64,000 bases of DNA from JAVBLP01 sp052034625 (GTDB lineage Bacteria; Elusimicrobiota; Endomicrobiia; Endomicrobiales; Endomicrobiaceae). The position numbers were made by a program, and so were the translations under genes. Where the stretch lies: NCBI GenBank assembly GCA_052034625.1, contig JBPOII010000004.1:80472-144471 (forward strand). Reading direction: 5' to 3'. A model generated the notes under the pieces. It was given only the letters and a program-made list of their open reading frames with translations, made no database searches and was not told the origin of the DNA. Every line of letters starts with the position of its first letter. Within the stretch, counting starts at the first letter, position 1. Below are positions 1-8,470 of the stretch, in pieces.

Positions 1-561
1 ATCTGTGCTTTATCCATTTCCGCTTCCTTAGCTCTTGAAATACCCTTGAGCGGAGTGTTTCAGCGTGAAAGCCAAGTTTCAAACGGCATAGTTTTTGTTG
101 ATATGGAAAGAGTTTTTAAAGTTCACCCTATGACTGAAAGATTCAAAAATGAATTAAAACAGTTTGCAAACACAAGAAAAAATGCCATTGATAAAATGGT
201 AAAAGAGTATGGTGATTACCAGACACAGCTCCAAGATATAAAGCTGGCAATAGAAGAAGCAACTCAAAATGAAGATGAGGCTATGCTTGAGGATTATAAT
301 AAAAAACTTGAACTTACACAAAAATCACTCGACGATATAAGGGCAAAAATTACTGATCTTTCAACCAGAACAAAAAATGAATTAACAGTAATGGAAGAGA
401 AAAATTCGCTTACGGTTTTAAAAGATATTGAAATAGTATTGAAAGATTTAACAAGAAGACATAATGCCGAAATTGTCCTTGACAGACAAAACGTCTTGTG
501 CGGAAGCGATAATTGTAAAGATTTAACTGAAGAAGTAATTAAAATGCTGGAGGGACGTTAA
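1..561 (+). CDS. skp: OmpH/Skp family periplasmic chaperone, 5' end outside window
   Basis: Periplasmic holdase that escorts unfolded outer-membrane proteins to the BAM complex. The frame is open to base 1 and reads a hydrophobic, Ser/Ala-rich stretch that looks like the end of a signal peptide, then the family signature I-V-F-V-D-M-x-R-V-F. This is followed by a long charged, probably coiled-coil helix pair (roughly codons 55-145) and a C-terminal strand segment, the OmpH/Skp plan. The true start therefore lies before the window; the TTG at 46 sits inside the predicted signal region and is not a credible start. The stop codon overlaps the lpxD ATG by one base. The skp-lpxD order is common in diderms, where bamA often lies upstream (not visible here). 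Confidence 0.85.
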   Translation: MCALSISASLALEIPLSGVFQRESQVSNGIVFVDMERVFKVHPMTERFKNELKQFANTRKNAIDKMVKEYGDYQTQLQDIKLAIEEATQNEDEAMLEDYNKKLELTQKSLDDIRAKITDLSTRTKNELTVMEEKNSLTVLKDIEIVLKDLTRRHNAEIVLDRQNVLCGSDNCKDLTEEVIKMLEGR

Positions 562-1592
562 TGAAATTTACTACGGAAGAACTTGCGAAATTGCTTTCAG
601 GAGATCTTGAAGGTAATAAAGATGAGATTATAACCGGTATAAATGGTCTTTCAGAAGCAAAAAATGGTGATGTTTCTTTTCTTACAAATATGAAATATAT
701 CAGTGCTGCTTTAAAAACGCAAGCAAGTGTCATTCTTGTCCCTAAAGATATTGATTCAGCCCAGTTTAATGGTAAAAATCTTATAAAAGTTGACAATCCG
801 CAATATGCATATGGACAGATTCTCTATATGATCGAAAAAGAAAAACACAGCCTTTTAGAGATCAAGATACATCCTTCAGCATCAATAGCGGAAAATGTAA
901 AGATCGGGAAAAATGCATATATCGGACAAAATGCAGTAATAGAAACAGGAACTGAAATAGGTGATAATGTTAAGATCTTCCCAAATGTCTATATCGGTAC
1001 CAATGTTAAAATAGGCAATGACTGTATTTTTTATCCAAATGTAGTGATAAGAGAAGAAAGTTCTATCGGAGACAGAACCATACTTCAGCCTGGGGTAATA
1101 ATAGGCGGAGACGGCTTCGGTTTTGCGACAGTTAACGGAAAAACTCAAAAAATACCACAGATAGGAAGAGTCATTCTCGGCAATGATGTTGAAATAGGCT
1201 CAAACACAACTATAGACAGAGCTGCTATAGGAACAACAGTTATCGGTAACGGAACGAAAATAGATAATCTTGTACAGATAGCCCACAATGTTCAGATAGG
1301 AGAAAATTCTATAATTGTTGCCCAGACAGGTATAGCCGGTTCAACAAAAATTGGAAACAATGTTACTATAGGCGGTCAGACAGGGACAGCAGGTCATTTG
1401 AATATAGGGAATAATGTGCTTATAGCAAGCCAAAGCGGCATTTCAGGAAATATAAAGGATAATGAACAAGTAGGCGGTAATCCTCAAACTACGATAGCCC
1501 AGAGCATAAAGATCAGAGCCACTATGAGAAAACTCCCTGAAATGTATCAGGACTTAAGAAAAATAAAAAAACAATTGGAGATAAAAGAGTAA
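561..1592 (+). CDS. lpxD: UDP-3-O-(3-hydroxyacyl)glucosamine N-acyltransferase LpxD
   Basis: Third step of lipid A synthesis: transfers a 3-hydroxyacyl chain from ACP to the 2-amino group of the UDP-sugar. The protein is 343 aa, normal for LpxD. An N-terminal uridine-binding domain (about 1-100) is followed by a left-handed beta-helix of hexapeptide repeats (about 104-310) and a C-terminal helical tail (about 318-340). The catalytic His is H242 in the segment N-L-V-Q-I-A-H-N-V. The gene starts at the ATG that shares its A with the stop of the OmpH gene and ends 1 bp before lpxC-fabZ, so translation is probably coupled. Confidence 0.95.
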   Translation: MKFTTEELAKLLSGDLEGNKDEIITGINGLSEAKNGDVSFLTNMKYISAALKTQASVILVPKDIDSAQFNGKNLIKVDNPQYAYGQILYMIEKEKHSLLEIKIHPSASIAENVKIGKNAYIGQNAVIETGTEIGDNVKIFPNVYIGTNVKIGNDCIFYPNVVIREESSIGDRTILQPGVIIGGDGFGFATVNGKTQKIPQIGRVILGNDVEIGSNTTIDRAAIGTTVIGNGTKIDNLVQIAHNVQIGENSIIVAQTGIAGSTKIGNNVTIGGQTGTAGHLNIGNNVLIASQSGISGNIKDNEQVGGNPQTTIAQSIKIRATMRKLPEMYQDLRKIKKQLEIKE

Positions 1593-1593
1593 A

Positions 1594-2940
1594 ATGGCAA
1601 AGCAAACCACAATTTTAAATGAAGTTTTTGTTGAGGGTATAGGTCTACACACCGGAAACAAAAGCAAGGTAGTTTTTAAACCCGCAGCGGCAAATACGGG
1701 TATCAGGTTTATACGTGTCGACCTTCCTAATAAACCGGAGATTGAAGCCCTGTGGTCAAATGCAGCATTAGGTATGGCAGTAAGAGGAAGTGTTATAGAA
1801 AAGAATGATGCCAGAGTGCATACCATAGAGCACATAATGTCTTCTGCTTGTGCTTTGGGAATAAACAATCTTATTGTAGAAATAAATAATAATGAACCTC
1901 CTATACTTGACGGAAGTGCAAAAATATTTACCGACACTCTTATCAGCGGAGGCATTAAGGAATTAGATGCTCCGAAAGAATATTATGTAATTGATGAGCC
2001 TATACATTTTGAATCCGGCAAAACAAAAATATCAGCATACCCTTCGGATAAACTTGAGATAGAATGTACGCTAGGTTTTGACCATCCTTTTATAAAACAT
2101 CAAGAAATAAAATTTTCTGAAATAAACAAAGATATATATCTAAAGGAACTTGCTCCTGCAAAAACTTTCTGTTTTGATTATGAAATAGAAGCATTACAAG
2201 AAAACGGGCTTGCTTTAGGCGGTAATATGGATAATGCGATAGTTGTGGCATTAGATGGAATACACAACAAAGAACCCCTTAGATATTCAGACGAATTTGT
2301 AAGACATAAAGTTTTAGATTTAATAGGCGACATTTATCTTGCCGGTAAACCAATAAAAGCAAGAATAGTCGCAGATAAACCAGGACATCAGAACAATATA
2401 GGTTTTGTAAAAGAATTCGTGAAAAAAGCAAAAATTCAAAAGGAAGCCATAGCGGAGGCAAAGATGGACAGCAGTATGCAAACAGTTCCGGGAGAAAGGA
2501 TATTAACCCACGATGAAGTTTTGAAGATTATACCGCACAGATATCCATTTATAATGATAGACAAAATAAAAGTCAATGATGCAGAACCTAAAAAAGCTAC
2601 AGGATATAAATGTGTAAGCGGTAATGAAGGTTTTTTTCAGGGACATTTTCCAGGAGCCCCTATAATGCCCGGAGTACTTATAGTTGAAGCTATGGCACAG
2701 ACTTCCTGCGTCATGTTCCTTTCAAAGCCTGATATGAAAGGAAAGCTCGCATTATTTATGTCTATAGATAATGTAAAATTCCGCAAGCCTGTAAAGCCTG
2801 GAGATCTCCTTGAGATGAAAGTTGAAGTCTTAAAAGACGGCGGCAGACGCGGAAAAGTTACCGGAAAGGCTTATGTTGACGGTAAACTTACTACGGAAGC
2901 AGATTTTAACTTTGTTATAGTTGACAGAGAGGGAAAGTAA
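1594..2940 (+). CDS. lpxC/fabZ: Fused LpxC deacetylase and FabZ dehydratase
   Basis: Bifunctional 448-aa protein. Residues about 1-285 are LpxC, the zinc deacetylase making the committed step of lipid A synthesis: E79-H80 in the motif H-T-I-E-H, H238 and D242 in F-V-R-H-K-V-L-D, and H265 match the E. coli catalytic and Zn residues. Residues about 300-445 are FabZ, the (3R)-hydroxyacyl-ACP dehydratase: the P-H-R-Y-P-F motif and catalytic H351 and E365 within G-H-F-P-G-A-P-I-M-P-G. The linker (about 285-300) is short. This fusion is known in Bacteroidetes and some other phyla; it joins two enzymes competing for 3-hydroxyacyl-ACP flux. The stop overlaps the lpxA ATG (TAATG). Confidence 0.95.
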   Translation: MAKQTTILNEVFVEGIGLHTGNKSKVVFKPAAANTGIRFIRVDLPNKPEIEALWSNAALGMAVRGSVIEKNDARVHTIEHIMSSACALGINNLIVEINNNEPPILDGSAKIFTDTLISGGIKELDAPKEYYVIDEPIHFESGKTKISAYPSDKLEIECTLGFDHPFIKHQEIKFSEINKDIYLKELAPAKTFCFDYEIEALQENGLALGGNMDNAIVVALDGIHNKEPLRYSDEFVRHKVLDLIGDIYLAGKPIKARIVADKPGHQNNIGFVKEFVKKAKIQKEAIAEAKMDSSMQTVPGERILTHDEVLKIIPHRYPFIMIDKIKVNDAEPKKATGYKCVSGNEGFFQGHFPGAPIMPGVLIVEAMAQTSCVMFLSKPDMKGKLALFMSIDNVKFRKPVKPGDLLEMKVEVLKDGGRRGKVTGKAYVDGKLTTEADFNFVIVDREGK

Positions 2941-3710
2941 TGATACATGAAACAGCTGTAATAGACAAAAGCGCAGTTATCGGTGAAAATGTTGAGATAG
3001 GACCTTATACGGTAATAGGTCCTGATACCATTATAGGAAGCGGAACAAAAATTCACGGACAATCTGTGATAGAGTATTCCGAGATAGGTAAAAACTGCGA
3101 AATTTTTAATTTCTCTTCTATAGGAAAGCGCCCGCAAGACCTGAAATATAAGGGCGAAAAAACAAAGGTTGTTGTTGGTGACGGAACTACGATAAGAGAA
3201 TGTGTTACATTGAACAGAGGAACAGCAGCTGCAGGACAAACTGTCGTAGGAAAGAATTGTCTTCTTATGGCATGCTGCCACATAGCTCACGACTGCATAA
3301 TAAAAGATAATGTTATTATCGGTTATACCACAGGAATTGCCGGACATGTTGAAATTGATGATTATGCTATATTAAGCAGCGGAATAGGCGTTCATCAGTT
3401 TTGCAGGATAGGAAAAGGCGTTATGATAGGTGCCGGCTCAATGGTCGGAATGGATATTATTCCTTATGTTACGGCTCAAGGTGACAGAGCGACACTTGCC
3501 GGTCTTAATATAATAGGTTTAAAAAGAAAACAGATTAAACTTTCAGAAATAGAAGATATCAAGAATGCTTATAGAGTATTGTTTATGTCAAAACTTACTC
3601 TTGAAGATGCTCTTGCAAAACTTGAAAATGAACCTTCTCCTTATGTTAAAGAAATAGTAGTTTTCATAAAAGCCTCACAGAGAGGCATAACAAGACCAAC
3701 GGGTAAATAA
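2940..3710 (+). CDS. lpxA: UDP-GlcNAc (or UDP-GlcNAc3N) acyltransferase LpxA, copy 1
   Basis: First enzyme of lipid A synthesis: puts a 3-hydroxyacyl chain from ACP on position 3 of the UDP-sugar. The 256-aa hexapeptide beta-helix has a C-terminal helical domain. Catalytic H117 and neighbouring H114 lie in H-I-A-H-D-C, and H152 in V-H-Q-F-C; these match E. coli H125, H122 and H160. The residue at the acyl-chain ruler position (E. coli G173) is A165. The next gene is a second lpxA, so the two enzymes may differ in acyl chain or sugar substrate. Starts at an ATG overlapping the lpxC-fabZ stop. Confidence 0.93.
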   Translation: MIHETAVIDKSAVIGENVEIGPYTVIGPDTIIGSGTKIHGQSVIEYSEIGKNCEIFNFSSIGKRPQDLKYKGEKTKVVVGDGTTIRECVTLNRGTAAAGQTVVGKNCLLMACCHIAHDCIIKDNVIIGYTTGIAGHVEIDDYAILSSGIGVHQFCRIGKGVMIGAGSMVGMDIIPYVTAQGDRATLAGLNIIGLKRKQIKLSEIEDIKNAYRVLFMSKLTLEDALAKLENEPSPYVKEIVVFIKASQRGITRPTGK

Positions 3711-3711
3711 A

Positions 3712-4494
3712 GTGATACATAAAACGGCAATTATTGACAACAGTGCAGTAATTGAAGATAATGTTTCGATAGGACCATACACAGTTATAGGCAAAGACGT
3801 TAAAATAGGTGCCGGAACCTTTATCGGCTCAAATGTCTATATTGAACATTCTGAAATAGGTAAAAACTGCAAAATTTTCAATTCGGCTTCCATCGGAACT
3901 GCTCCTCAAGACCTGAGTTATAAAAATGAACCTACAAAAGTATCTATTGGTGACGGAACTACTCTTAGAGAATTTGTAACCATAAACAGAGGAACGGCAA
4001 AAACAGGACAGACTGTTATCGGAAAAAATTGTTTCTTTATGATATCAACACATGTTGGACATGATTGCAGAGTAGGAAATAATGTAATTATTGCCAACTG
4101 TACACCTCTTGCCGGACATGTTGAAGTGGGAGACAATGCTTTTATCAGTGCAATGAGCGGCATACATCAGTTTACAAGAGTCGGCAGAGACACTATGGTT
4201 GCAGGCGGCACTATTATTACTATGGATATACTTCCTTTTACATTGTGTTATGGAGGCAGTACCGGAGACAGGGCCGTTATAAACGGGTTAAACCTTGTCG
4301 GAATGAAAAGAAGAGGAATGACTCCTGATGAAATTAAAGAAATAAAAGCGGCTTATAAAATATTGTTTTCTTCAAAACTCTCATTAAATGATGCTCTAAA
4401 AGAACTTGAAAAAAACAATTCGAAATATATGAAACTTATGGCAGATTTTGTTAAAGGTTCAAAAAGAGGTATAGCGAGGCCGGGAAATAAATGA
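3712..4494 (+). CDS. lpxA: LpxA paralogue, copy 2
   Basis: A second 260-aa LpxA lies 1 bp downstream of the first and begins at GTG. It keeps the hexapeptide beta-helix, the catalytic pair H114 and H117 (here H-V-G-H-D-C) and H152, so it looks active rather than decayed. It differs in two informative places: the acyl-ruler position is G165 (Ala in copy 1), and a short insertion, C-Y-G-G-S-T, precedes the G-D-R-A motif near residue 180 in the substrate-binding region. A tandem duplication followed by divergence is the simple explanation. It overlaps lpxI by 4 bp. Confidence 0.9.
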   Translation: MIHKTAIIDNSAVIEDNVSIGPYTVIGKDVKIGAGTFIGSNVYIEHSEIGKNCKIFNSASIGTAPQDLSYKNEPTKVSIGDGTTLREFVTINRGTAKTGQTVIGKNCFFMISTHVGHDCRVGNNVIIANCTPLAGHVEVGDNAFISAMSGIHQFTRVGRDTMVAGGTIITMDILPFTLCYGGSTGDRAVINGLNLVGMKRRGMTPDEIKEIKAAYKILFSSKLSLNDALKELEKNNSKYMKLMADFVKGSKRGIARPGNK

Positions 4495-5291
4495 AAAAGA
4501 TAGGATTAATAGCCGGGAACGGCAGATTTCCATTCCTTGTTGCCGAAGAAATAAGAAAAGACGGCGATCAGGTAATATGTGTAGGTCTTAAAGAAGAAGT
4601 AGATCCTTCTCTTGAAAAATATTGTGATAAATTCTTTATGCTTTCTGTTGGTAAATTCCAGAAAATAGTCGATGCTTTAAAAAATGAAGGCGTTGAGACC
4701 GCCATTATGGCAGGACAAGTCAAACATGTAAAGATCTATTCAGCAATAAGTATGGACTGGCGTGCCATAAAAGTTATGGGAAGTTTAGTCAATAAAAAGA
4801 CAGATACGATACTTGGCACAATAGCAGATGAATTCTTAAAAGACGGCATAAAGTTAATGCCTTCACATTTATACCTTAAAAGTCTTCTGCCCCAAAAAGG
4901 TCTTATAGCCGGTAAAAAGCTTTCAAAAGATGAGGAAAAAGAAGTTGAATTCGGATTTAAAATAGCCAAAGGTATAGCAGGCTTTGACATAGGACAGACC
5001 GTTGTTGTTAAAGACAGATCGGTACTTGCCGTAGAATCAGTCGAAGGTACTGATGAATGCATAAAAAGAGCTTATCAGCTCGGCGGGGAAAATGCTGTTG
5101 TAGTAAAAGTCGCAAAGCCCAACCAGGATTTCCGTTTTGATGTTCCCGTAATAGGTACAGATACTGTAGATGTTTTAAAAGAAAATAAAATAAGAGTTAT
5201 GGCCATAGAAGCAGGAGTTACGCTTATTCTTGACAGAGAAGAAACAGAAAAAAAAGCAAAAGAAGCCGGCGTTACTATAGTTGCTGTTTAG
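4491..5291 (+). CDS. lpxI: UDP-2,3-diacylglucosamine pyrophosphatase LpxI
   Basis: Hydrolyses UDP-2,3-diacylglucosamine to lipid X and UMP; LpxI is the unrelated replacement for LpxH in many non-gammaproteobacteria. The 266-aa protein has the N-terminal motif G-L-I-A-G-N-G-R-F-P, the central M-A-G-Q-V-K-H segment and the C-terminal catalytic region with V-E-G-T-D-E and the A-x-x-A-G-V-T-L-I-L-D ending typical of this family (old name DUF1009). It overlaps the second lpxA by 4 bp. A 42-bp gap with an AAGAGG Shine-Dalgarno precedes the next gene, so the lipid A operon probably continues. Confidence 0.93.
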   Translation: MKKIGLIAGNGRFPFLVAEEIRKDGDQVICVGLKEEVDPSLEKYCDKFFMLSVGKFQKIVDALKNEGVETAIMAGQVKHVKIYSAISMDWRAIKVMGSLVNKKTDTILGTIADEFLKDGIKLMPSHLYLKSLLPQKGLIAGKKLSKDEEKEVEFGFKIAKGIAGFDIGQTVVVKDRSVLAVESVEGTDECIKRAYQLGGENAVVVKVAKPNQDFRFDVPVIGTDTVDVLKENKIRVMAIEAGVTLILDREETEKKAKEAGVTIVAV

Positions 5292-5333
5292 TATAAATTA
5301 CACAAATTAAATTTTATATTAAGAGGAAATAAA

Positions 5334-6428
5334 ATGATCAATGTCGCTTATCCGATAATCGGTAAAAAAGAAAAACAGCTTATTAATGAAGTCCTTACTT
5401 CAAGAATTCTTGCAAGCGGCAAATATGTTGAAACTTTTGAAAGATCTTTTGCCAAATATTCCGGTGCGAAATTCGGTATTGCAAATGCCAATGGAACTAC
5501 CTCTCTTCATACAGCACTTTTAATGTGCGGCATAAAACCCGGAGATAAAGTCGTAACGACCCCATTTTCTTTTATAGCTACTGCAAATTCAATTTTATTT
5601 TGCGGTGCAAAACCTGTTTTTGCAGACATTGATCCTGAAACATATAATATAAATCCATTAGAACTTGAAAAAGTATTGAAAAGAGAAAAAAACGTTAAAG
5701 CCGTACTTATAGTCCATCTTTACGGTTTGACTTGCGATATGGACGCTATACTTAAGCTTAAGAAAAAATATAAATTTAAACTTATCGAAGATGCCTGCCA
5801 AGCGCATGGTGCATCTTATAGGAATAAAAAAGCCGGCTCTTTCGGTGATGCTGCTGCTTTTTCATTTTACGCAACAAAAAACATGATGACAGGAGAAGGC
5901 GGCATAACCCTTACAAATGACGCTAAAATGGACAAATACGGCCGCCAGATCATAAACCACGGAAGGGAAGGGCATTCAATACATACAGTTCTCGGTTATA
6001 ATTACAGACTTACTAATCTTGCGGCAGCTATCGGAATAGCTCAGCTTGAACAACTTGAAAGCTGGATAGAAAAAAGAAATGCTAATGCACAAAAATACAA
6101 TAAAGCTTTTGAAGGACTTAATTTCATAAAAACTCCTTCTATACCTAAAAAATACAGACATGTTTTCCATCAGTATACGATAAGAGTCAAAGCTTCCGAA
6201 AGAGAAAAATTCATGAAATATTTGAGAGATAACGGTGTCGGATGCGGTATATATTATGATACTGTTATGTATAGACAGCCTTTATATAAAAAGCTCGGAT
6301 ATAAAGCAGGTTTGTGTCCTGAAGCTGAAAAAGCGGCAAAAGAAGTTGTTTCTTTGCCTGTACATCCTTCTCTTTCAAAATCCGATATTGAAAAGGTAAT
6401 AAATGTTGTAAAGGAATATAAAAAATGA
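5334..6428 (+). CDS. DegT/DnrJ/EryC1/StrS sugar aminotransferase, probable GnnB
   Basis: PLP-dependent sugar-nucleotide aminotransferase of 364 aa. The Schiff-base lysine is K182 in S-F-Y-A-T-K, and the cofactor motif E-D-A-C-Q-A-H-G-A is at about 152-160. Family membership is clear, but the substrate is not visible in sequence. Context points to GnnB: this gene and the following Gfo/Idh oxidoreductase sit between lpxA/lpxI and lpxB, the arrangement described for gnnA/gnnB in Acidithiobacillus ferrooxidans. There the pair makes UDP-2-acetamido-3-amino-2,3-dideoxyglucose for LpxA. Alternative: an aminosugar for O-antigen. Preceded by an AAGAGG Shine-Dalgarno; overlaps the next gene by 4 bp. 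Confidence 0.85.
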   Translation: MINVAYPIIGKKEKQLINEVLTSRILASGKYVETFERSFAKYSGAKFGIANANGTTSLHTALLMCGIKPGDKVVTTPFSFIATANSILFCGAKPVFADIDPETYNINPLELEKVLKREKNVKAVLIVHLYGLTCDMDAILKLKKKYKFKLIEDACQAHGASYRNKKAGSFGDAAAFSFYATKNMMTGEGGITLTNDAKMDKYGRQIINHGREGHSIHTVLGYNYRLTNLAAAIGIAQLEQLESWIEKRNANAQKYNKAFEGLNFIKTPSIPKKYRHVFHQYTIRVKASEREKFMKYLRDNGVGCGIYYDTVMYRQPLYKKLGYKAGLCPEAEKAAKEVVSLPVHPSLSKSDIEKVINVVKEYKK

Positions 6429-7369
6429 ATATTATCAGAACAGCAGTTGTCGGCGTAGGGTCGCTTGGACAACATCATGCAAGAATCCTGGGACAGCATC
6501 CCGATTCAAAACTTGAATATATTGTTGATACTGACGAGAAAAGAGCTGAAAAGATCATTAAATCAAATAAACTTAATGCGGTGATCTTAACTGATTATAA
6601 AAATCTCATAGGTAAAGTCGATGCTGCTGTTATTTCAGCACCGACACAATTCCATTATGAAATTGCAAAACCTCTGCTTGAAAACGGTATACACTGCCTT
6701 GTTGAAAAACCTATCACTTTAAATGTTGAAGAAGCACAAGAGCTTATAGAAATTGCCCAGAAAAGAAATGTTGTTTTGCAGGTAGGCCACATAGAAAGAT
6801 TCAATCCTGCAGTAATAGCGGCTGCTCCTTATGTCAATAATCCGAGATTCATTGAAGTTAACAGGCTCGGGCCTTATGACCCCAGAACTGCCCATATCGG
6901 CGTCGTCCTTGATTTGATGATACACGACCTTGATATGCTTTTCTATCTTGTTAAGGATAAAGTCGTTTCTTTTGAAGCTCACGGAGCAAAAGTATTGTCT
7001 GAAACAGAAGATATAGCGAAAGTCAGATTAAAATTTACAAATGGCTGTGTAGCTGATGTTTCAGCAAGCAGAATATCTATGGATAAGTATAGAAGAATAA
7101 GGATTTTCCAGCCGGATGCTTATATATCTGTTGACTATGCAGGAAAAAGTCTGAAAATGTATACAAAGAAAGAAGGAAGAGAAAAGATAAAATCTCTTCT
7201 TGACATAGATATCAAGAAACCTAAGATCCCTTCAAACGAGCCTTTATTTTATGAACTGGATAATTTCCTGCAAAGTGTTAAAGAAGGTAAGAAGCCAATG
7301 GTTTCCGGTGAGCATGGCAGAGATGCTGTAGAGCTTGCCCTCAATATTTTAAAACATATGGTGTTCTAA
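6425..7369 (+). CDS. Gfo/Idh/MocA family NAD-dependent oxidoreductase, probable GnnA
   Basis: A 314-aa protein with an N-terminal Rossmann fold (G-V-G-S-L-G-Q-H-H-A-R at about 10-20), the family motif E-K-P-I-T near residue 98, and a C-terminal alpha/beta catalytic domain with H-I-G-V and D-L-x-I-H-D-L-D segments. In the proposed GnnA role it would oxidise the 3-OH of UDP-GlcNAc so that the upstream aminotransferase can install an amine. Some lpx operons carry an oxidoreductase of this family without the aminotransferase; finding both together strengthens the GnnA/GnnB reading. It overlaps the aminotransferase by 4 bp and lies 10 bp before lpxB. Confidence 0.85.
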   Translation: MNIIRTAVVGVGSLGQHHARILGQHPDSKLEYIVDTDEKRAEKIIKSNKLNAVILTDYKNLIGKVDAAVISAPTQFHYEIAKPLLENGIHCLVEKPITLNVEEAQELIEIAQKRNVVLQVGHIERFNPAVIAAAPYVNNPRFIEVNRLGPYDPRTAHIGVVLDLMIHDLDMLFYLVKDKVVSFEAHGAKVLSETEDIAKVRLKFTNGCVADVSASRISMDKYRRIRIFQPDAYISVDYAGKSLKMYTKKEGREKIKSLLDIDIKKPKIPSNEPLFYELDNFLQSVKEGKKPMVSGEHGRDAVELALNILKHMVF

Positions 7370-7379
7370 AGGTGAACAA

Positions 7380-8459
7380 GTGGCAAATGAGAAAATATTT
7401 ATATCCGCCGGAGATCTATCCGGGGAAATACATGCGTCAAATCTTGTACGGGAAATCAAGAAGATCTGTCCTTCCTGTTATATATGTTCCACAGGGGGGG
7501 AGAGGCTTAAAGCCGTTTCCGATAAATTCCTTGAAGATATAGTAAATATCAATGCTTTCGGTTTCCTCCCGATAAAACCTTTTTTCATATTGAAAGAAGT
7601 ATATAAAAAAATCAAAAAACATTTTATTGATGAACGCCCCGATAAAGTCATACTTGTTGACTATTACGGTTTTCATTCATTTGTGGCAAAACTTGCAAAG
7701 AAGATGAATATTCCTGTTTATTATTATGTCAGCCCTCAGGTTTGGGCATCACGCAAGGGCAGGATAAAAACTATTGCAAAAAACATAAAAAAAATGCTTT
7801 GTATTCTTCCTTTTGAAGAAAAATTATACAAAGACAATAAAGTTGATGCCGTTTTTGTAGGAAATCCTCTTATAGATATGGTGTCTGAAAAGAAGAATTT
7901 TGACATAGCGACTCCGCCTCTTATAGGACTATTTCCCGGAAGCAGAAAAAGCGTGATCAAAAGACATATGCCTATACTGCTTGAGACCGCTAAAATACTA
8001 AGAGAAAAACTTAAAGCAAATTTTATATTGTTCAGCATAAATAAAGATATAGGCTTTGAACTGCCCGAATATATTGAACTTGAAACAAATAATGATCTTG
8101 AAAAACGCAAATCAATAAATATAGCTGTTTGTCCTTCAGGCACTGTCAGCCTTGAAAACTCAATAATGGGTATACCTATGGCTGTTATGTATAAACTTTC
8201 AAATTTCAATTATTTTTTTATTCGTATGATAGCTACGGTAAAGTATATTACCATTGCAAATATCCTTGCAGATAAACTTGTAGTACCGGAATTTATACAG
8301 TTTGAAGCCAAACCGGAAAGGATAGCGGAATCCATAATAAAACAGTTGGAGCCGGCATACTATTCATCAAAAGTAAAAGAGCTTTTGGATTTTCGTAAAA
8401 TGCTGGGAGAGCCTGGAGTAAGCAAAAGAGCAGCCGAGATAATTCTTAATGATAACTAA
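7380..8459 (+). CDS. lpxB: Lipid-A-disaccharide synthase LpxB
   Basis: GT19 glycosyltransferase that joins UDP-2,3-diacylglucosamine to lipid X, forming the lipid A disaccharide. The 359-aa protein starts at a GTG preceded by AAAGGTGA. Features are S-A-G-D-L-S-G-E-I-H at about 9-18, Y-V-S-P-Q-V-W-A-S-R-K near 120, the V-G-N-P-L segment, L-F-P-G-S-R-K-S near 188 and the donor-site C-P-S-G-T-V-S-L-E-N near 250. Its substrates are made by LpxD and LpxI encoded upstream. If GnnA/GnnB are correctly named, it would use the diamino analogues. Confidence 0.94.
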   Translation: MANEKIFISAGDLSGEIHASNLVREIKKICPSCYICSTGGERLKAVSDKFLEDIVNINAFGFLPIKPFFILKEVYKKIKKHFIDERPDKVILVDYYGFHSFVAKLAKKMNIPVYYYVSPQVWASRKGRIKTIAKNIKKMLCILPFEEKLYKDNKVDAVFVGNPLIDMVSEKKNFDIATPPLIGLFPGSRKSVIKRHMPILLETAKILREKLKANFILFSINKDIGFELPEYIELETNNDLEKRKSINIAVCPSGTVSLENSIMGIPMAVMYKLSNFNYFFIRMIATVKYITIANILADKLVVPEFIQFEAKPERIAESIIKQLEPAYYSSKVKELLDFRKMLGEPGVSKRAAEIILNDN

Positions 8460-8470
8460 AAGGAATTAAA

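Noticed and set aside
46..561. TTG at 46 as start of the OmpH gene
   Set aside because: The frame is open to base 1 and encodes signal-peptide-like residues upstream, so the gene begins outside the window.
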